Positions 8,601 through 11,216 of a stretch of 11,216 nt of DNA are shown one piece after another (position 1 is the stretch's first letter; every line of letters begins with the position of its first letter). The stretch is from NCBI GenBank assembly GCA_028565715.1, contig JAOXYC010213684.1, positions 1-11,216 of the forward strand, in the 5' to 3' direction. Both the position numbers and the translations under genes were made by a program. The notes beneath the pieces were generated by a model. The model worked only from the letters and a program-made list of their open reading frames with translations, did no database searches and was not told the origin of the DNA. The DNA comes from Phoronis pallida (lineage: Eukaryota; Phoronida; Phoronidae).

Positions 8601-9320
8601 GACCATCCTGAATTTGCCAACACGTTGAATAACATTGGCGTGACTTATAGCAAAATGGGTAAACTTGCCTTGGCGACGAGTTACTATAACGATTCGCTAG
8701 ATATGACAAAGAGGATACATGGTGATAGAGATCATCTTGACAGGGCGAGCCATCACAGTAATCTTGGGAAAACATATACCGCTATGGGTCAATATGATTT
8801 GGCTCTGGAACACTTCAATGTCTCATTAAATATGGAGAAGAGGATACATGGAGATGGTGACTACCCTGACATTGCAACAAGTTTGAGTAATCTTGGCACT
8901 CTATATGATATGATGGGTCAATACGATTTGGCGCTTAAACACCACAAAGACTCATTAGATATAATTAAGAGGATTCATGGGGGCAGTGACCATCCTGCTA
9001 TTGCACAGGCGAGGCAATCCATAGCACGTATATTTTCGATCAAAGGTCAACATCGCTTAGCTCTAAAAGAATGCAAAATGTCCATTGATATGATGAAGAG
9101 GATTCATGGTGATCAAAAGGACCCTGTAACTTATTGTATGGCTTTAAAAGATCTTGGAATGATATATATCAATATGAGAGAGTATGACTTGGCGTTAAAA
9201 ACCCTCAGAGAATCGTTTGCAATCACGAGAAGACTGTATGGTGATAAAAATCCTGATCTAGACCTGATTTTGTCTAATATCAGAAAAATATCTTCATTGA
9301 AGAAATTGAAATTAATTTAG
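5635..9320 (+). CDS. GlnD/DUF294-type nucleotidyltransferase fused to nephrocystin/KLC-like TPR repeats (two coding exons)
   Basis: The coding exons are 5635-5695 and 5878-9320, giving 1167 residues. The ATG at 5635 (A at -3, G at +4) is the first in frame after the TGA at 5599. Exon 2 ends ENG-phase at GAACG|GTAGGT, the acceptor is CACATTCCAG|AT, and the split codon becomes GAT (Asp21), joining the frames without a stop. Domains: a short charged N-terminus; a TPR-like helical segment (about 49-88); a nucleotidyltransferase domain (about 180-345) with GSLARGESTPYSDIEW, where GS is at 211-212 and metal-binding D223 and E225 are intact, plus likely third acid D280 in WFVDIV and the family block RRGFSYDSAAPYACDYPLGR; a helical middle region (about 380-475); further TPR-like helices from about 543; and ten TPR units (690-1142). 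There is no signal peptide or membrane segment, so it is probably cytosolic. Bacterial relatives uridylylate PII proteins or are uncharacterised. Transfer activity is likely from intact residues, but the substrate is unknown. Almost the whole protein is in one 3.4-kb exon. Confidence 0.88.
5696..5877 (+). other. phase-1 intron of the NTase-TPR gene
   Basis: This is a 182-bp GT-AG intron with donor G|GTAGGT and acceptor ATTCACATTCCAG. Removing it joins the ATG-led 61-base coding stretch of exon 2 to the long ORF in frame, adding 26 residues (MALPDTQQIHDDMASLTLEN and then DDQLKE) before the residue where the uninterrupted ORF could otherwise start, which has only a TTG. The lack of a good ATG at the head of the long ORF supports the spliced model. 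Confidence 0.8.
7884..9242 (+). repeat. coding TPR array, mostly exact 129-bp (43-residue) units
   Basis: Within the coding exon, units start at 7884, 8013, 8208, 8337, 8466, 8595, 8724, 8853, 8982 and 9111. Eight are exactly 129 bp. The second is 195 bp (a 22-residue insertion, FELKDDLKFTGAEVANRDV region) and the last 132 bp. The unit pattern is D-x-D-HPDIA-x-x-L-x-NLG-x-x-Y-x-x-MGQYDLAL-x-x-x-x-x-SLDM-x-KRIHG, typical of nephrocystin-3/kinesin-light-chain-like TPRs whose stacked helix pairs form a binding groove. The fifth unit has lost RIHG (it reads KIVLA). Confidence 0.92.
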
Positions 9321-9752
9321 GTCGCAAGTTTGGCCAGAAGGACTGTTCTCTTGTTGTAATCACTAAACTAAACATTCTTTAAATGATGGAATAATCTTGC
9401 AAAATATGTTAATCCAACCAGAAACGATAGGTTTAGAGATTCCGACTCAGTTTCAATCATACCGTGTTGCACCAATTTTAATTTGGTAACAAGGTTACAA
9501 CCGGAAGTTGAGATGGAATCTATGTAACCGAGTCAAACGTTTAGTGCAATGTCATTGGTCCACTATCTCAGAAGTAATTTAAAATTAATTGTACTTTATG
9601 GTCCATCTGATTGATCGTTTGCCTGTTTATTGATTTGATTTTGATTGATTGATAATGGTTTGATTGGTTTATAGCCTTCCGAAGATAACCATTAAGTGTA
9701 CTGCTTACTGCCATCAGCTTGCCTTTAAGTCAGTAAACAATCAGGTTACACC
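9321..9752 (+). other. 3' flank and untranslated region of the NTase-TPR gene
   Basis: After the TAG at 9318-9320 there is no ORF. I see no AATAAA or ATTAAA in this stretch. Weaker variants such as AGTAAA (near 9732) are present, so the cleavage site cannot be placed. A GATT-rich patch at about 9608-9673 (repeated TTGATT/GATTGATT) is a degenerate simple repeat. Confidence 0.5.
9608..9673 (+). repeat. degenerate GATT-rich simple repeat
   Basis: The stretch holds clustered TGATTGAT, TTGATTTGATTTTGATTGATTGA and TTTGATTGG motifs, a loose tetranucleotide/pentanucleotide repeat. It has no evident function. Confidence 0.6.
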
Positions 9753-10058
9753 TCTATATTCCGACAGCCCTACATTGTATGTTCCGACAGCTCTATGTTC
9801 CGACAACTCTATGTTCTGACAGCTCTTTAATTCCAAAACGACTTGTATTTCTGTGTGCTCTATATTCCGACAGCTCTTTGTTCCGACTGTCGGAACATAC
9901 AGTAAAACCTTTTTTTTTTCAAAAAGGATTTATGTTCCGACAGCTCTATATTCCGACAACTCTATATTCCAACTGTCGGAACATATAAAACCTTTTTTAT
10001 TTTTCAAAAAGGTTCCATGTTCCGACAGCTCTATATTCCGACAGCTCTATATTCCGAC
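9753..10058. repeat. 16-bp minisatellite with inverted copies and hairpins
   Basis: The basic unit is TTCCGACAGCTCTATA (16 bp; TG sometimes replaces the last TA), seen around 9759, 9782, 9798, 9814, 9865, 9881, 9935, 9951, 9967, 10020, 10036 and 10052 with minor changes. Two copies run in the opposite sense (GTCGGAACATA at 9889 and 9975), creating a perfect palindrome TGTTCCGACTGTCGGAACA at 9879-9897. After each inverted copy comes an AACCTTTTT...AAAAAGG hairpin, perfect over 9 bp at 9989-9997/10006-10014. The composite repeats with an 86-bp period. ORFs here read repetitive FRQLYVPT/CSDSS peptides in rotating frames, because 16 is not a multiple of 3; I treat them as non-coding. Confidence 0.92.
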
Positions 10059-10724
10059 TATTCTGTTAGAATCAATGAATGTTACGGAAATGTTTCGGTG
10101 ACCTCAACCATTTTTAAACGTATAGTGAACAAATTAGCCGATTGACGTTGAAAAAATATATTACGACCACGAACGCATATTGTGCTCACAATCTGTTTTG
10201 AAAATGGTGTAATTACATTATTTTACAACTCTTTGAAAGATAATTAACGGTTACTAGTATAAATTATTCATTCTTCGAAAACTTTTTTATGAATGTTTCT
10301 CTCAACTCTCGCCACCGACTAGTAACGACATTATCGAAATTTTAGAAAAAAAACTATTTGTCAGTGTTATAATGACAAAATCAAAAGTCAAGCGATGATA
10401 GTCAGGATTTTCCTCGGCGGACTGTAATACGGTTCATCTACGCCCCTTCATATAATTGAAAATGAAAGATGTTGCCCTTTCGAGACATTGGTTGAGAAAA
10501 GGCTATGGAAACATTATTGATTTTACAATTGCTCAGATGGTTCCAGATAAGTATTAGTACAAACACATTTCTATATGTTTATTTTTAGATGATTGTGTAC
10601 TATTCAACATGAGCTGAAACAAAATCTTGTTTTGGCACATCCCGGTGAAAATAAACATCTTCCAAACAAACTCCGATAAGGCCGCTTACGACAGTAAATG
10701 AAATCTAGTAAATAAGTATGAACA
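10059..10724. other. AT-rich stretch with no recognisable gene
   Basis: No ORF over about 60 codons with any protein character was found, and no repeat or RNA gene is evident. The minus-strand ORFs near 10604-10965 run through the simple repeat that follows and are not credible genes. Confidence 0.6.
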
Positions 10725-10751
10725 TGTGTGTGTGTGTGTGTGTGTGTGTGT
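10725..10751 (+). repeat. (TG)n dinucleotide microsatellite
   Basis: An uninterrupted TG run of about 13 units. It is the source of the Cys-Val and Thr-His runs in overlapping ORFs, which are therefore artefacts. Such runs are usually length-polymorphic. Confidence 0.97.
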
Positions 10752-10790
10752 CCGTCTGCCAAGTTTTGACAGCACGAAGCGCTGGAATAG

Positions 10791-11041
10791 TCAAGGTGGC
10801 TCGAACCGACGAGGTGTGCATGTGCACAGGGTGAGCACGTGCGAAACACTCACACACTCCGCACGTGCTTGTTCCAGGCGGAGTGCGGAAAGTCGGAGAT
10901 TGTTCAAGGCAATGGGGTGTACATGTGCACACCCCGCACGGGCAAGAGCGCGCGAAACCCGGCAAAGGTCAGTAAAAGTGGAGGTGGGTCAAGGTATCGG
11001 GGTGTGCATGTGCCCGCGCACACCCGCAGCGAAGCGCGGGT
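10791..11041 (+). repeat. GC-rich cluster of three degenerate hairpin-bearing units
   Basis: TCAAGG begins at 10791, 10904 and 10989, each followed within about 10-20 bases by GGTGTRCATGTGC and then an inverted complement. The second unit has GGGGTGT...ACACCCC around an 8-base loop (about 10914-10935). The third has GGGTGTGC...GCACACCC, followed by CCCGC...GCGGG. The cluster is clearly richer in G+C and CpG than its AT-rich surroundings, and its spacings of 113 and 85 bp show it is degenerate. Its 111-codon ORF starts inside the TG microsatellite and has no protein-like character. It could be a piece of a mobile element or a CpG-rich regulatory patch. Confidence 0.65.
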
Positions 11042-11107
11042 TAACATCTAGTACTATATAAAATGATGTCTGGACAAGTGCATGTTATCAGGTCGGGTCC
11101 CATGCTT

Positions 11108-11176
11108 GATCTAAGGATAAACTAATTCATCCTTCCTTCTAAGGACACCCACTAGATCTAAGGACAATCATCCTTA
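11108..11176. repeat. short TCTAAGGA repeats with inverted AAGGA/TCCTT pairs
   Basis: CTAAGGA occurs three times (near 11111, 11139 and 11158), with complementary TCCTT motifs forming small hairpins at 11113-11118/11129-11134 (AAGGAT/ATCCTT) and 11159-11164/11171-11176 (TAAGGA/TCCTTA). It may be the edge of a repeat that continues past the window. Confidence 0.5.
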
Positions 11177-11216
11177 AATTGAAAGACAGCCAATTAGTAC
11201 ACCCAGCTCTAGTTTT

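Noticed and set aside
8470-8775. 101-codon minus-strand ORF opposite the TPR array
   Set aside because: It is the complement of strongly supported coding sequence, and its length follows from the regular repeat codons.
9779-10101. Overlapping ORFs encoding FRQLYVPT/CSDSS repeats
   Set aside because: The 16-bp minisatellite cycles through all three frames, giving the same peptides everywhere; no start context or conserved domain.
10770-10815. tRNA/SINE-like B-box (GGCTCGAACCG)
   Set aside because: It matches the GGTTCGANNCC box only loosely; no A-box at proper spacing, no cloverleaf, no A-rich tail.
10726-11061. 111-codon plus-strand ORF and two minus-strand ORFs over the TG and GC-rich repeats
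   Set aside because: They begin in or run through the TG microsatellite (Cys-Val or Thr-His runs) and continue in GC-rich repeats with low-complexity, Arg-rich residues.

Overview
The window looks like nuclear DNA from an AT-rich, repeat-laden invertebrate animal. The evidence is one protein-coding gene with GT-AG introns and a Kozak-type start, a decayed pogo/Tigger-like transposase, several minisatellites, and a gene family (GlnD/DUF294-type nucleotidyltransferase fused to nephrocystin/kinesin-light-chain-like TPRs) that I associate with marine invertebrates such as cnidarians, amphioxus, brachiopods and molluscs. I cannot assign a species. Nothing suggests a prokaryote: there are no operons, no Shine-Dalgarno-led ORFs, and the only long ORF is completed by splicing.

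Layout. From 198 to about 1380 (minus strand) lies a broken pogo/Tigger-like DNA transposase. Its N-terminal helix-turn-helix and its DDE core survive, but the stretch with the first catalytic Asp is deleted and the C-terminal tail is frameshifted. From 1558 to 3147 is a candidate non-autonomous element with short terminal inverted repeats (ATGCGTCCAC / GTGGACGCAT) around about nine tandem units of roughly 156 bp, ending in a CCGA microsatellite. A second, diverged array with similar period and shared sequence boxes runs from about 3240 to 3840. The stretch 3841-4950 holds no recognisable gene.

The main gene lies on the plus strand. A possible TATA box (about 4958-4971) precedes a proposed non-coding exon ending at 5088. 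Exon 2 (5531-5695) carries a 13-codon upstream ORF and then the main ATG at 5635. After a 182-bp intron, one very long exon (5878-9320) encodes the rest. The spliced reading frame is continuous and gives a 1167-residue protein: a short charged N-terminus, a helical TPR-like segment, a nucleotidyltransferase domain with intact GS...DxE signature, a helical middle region, and about ten C-terminal TPR units of mostly exactly 43 residues. It reads as a probable nucleotide-transferring enzyme with a protein-binding scaffold; its substrate cannot be read from the sequence.

Downstream, 9753-10058 is a 16-bp-period minisatellite with inverted copies and AT-rich hairpins arranged in an 86-bp higher-order unit. 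Then come gene-free AT-rich DNA, a (TG)n microsatellite (10725-10751), a GC-rich hairpin-bearing repeat cluster (about 10791-11041), and short AAGGA/TCCTT inverted motifs at the right edge.
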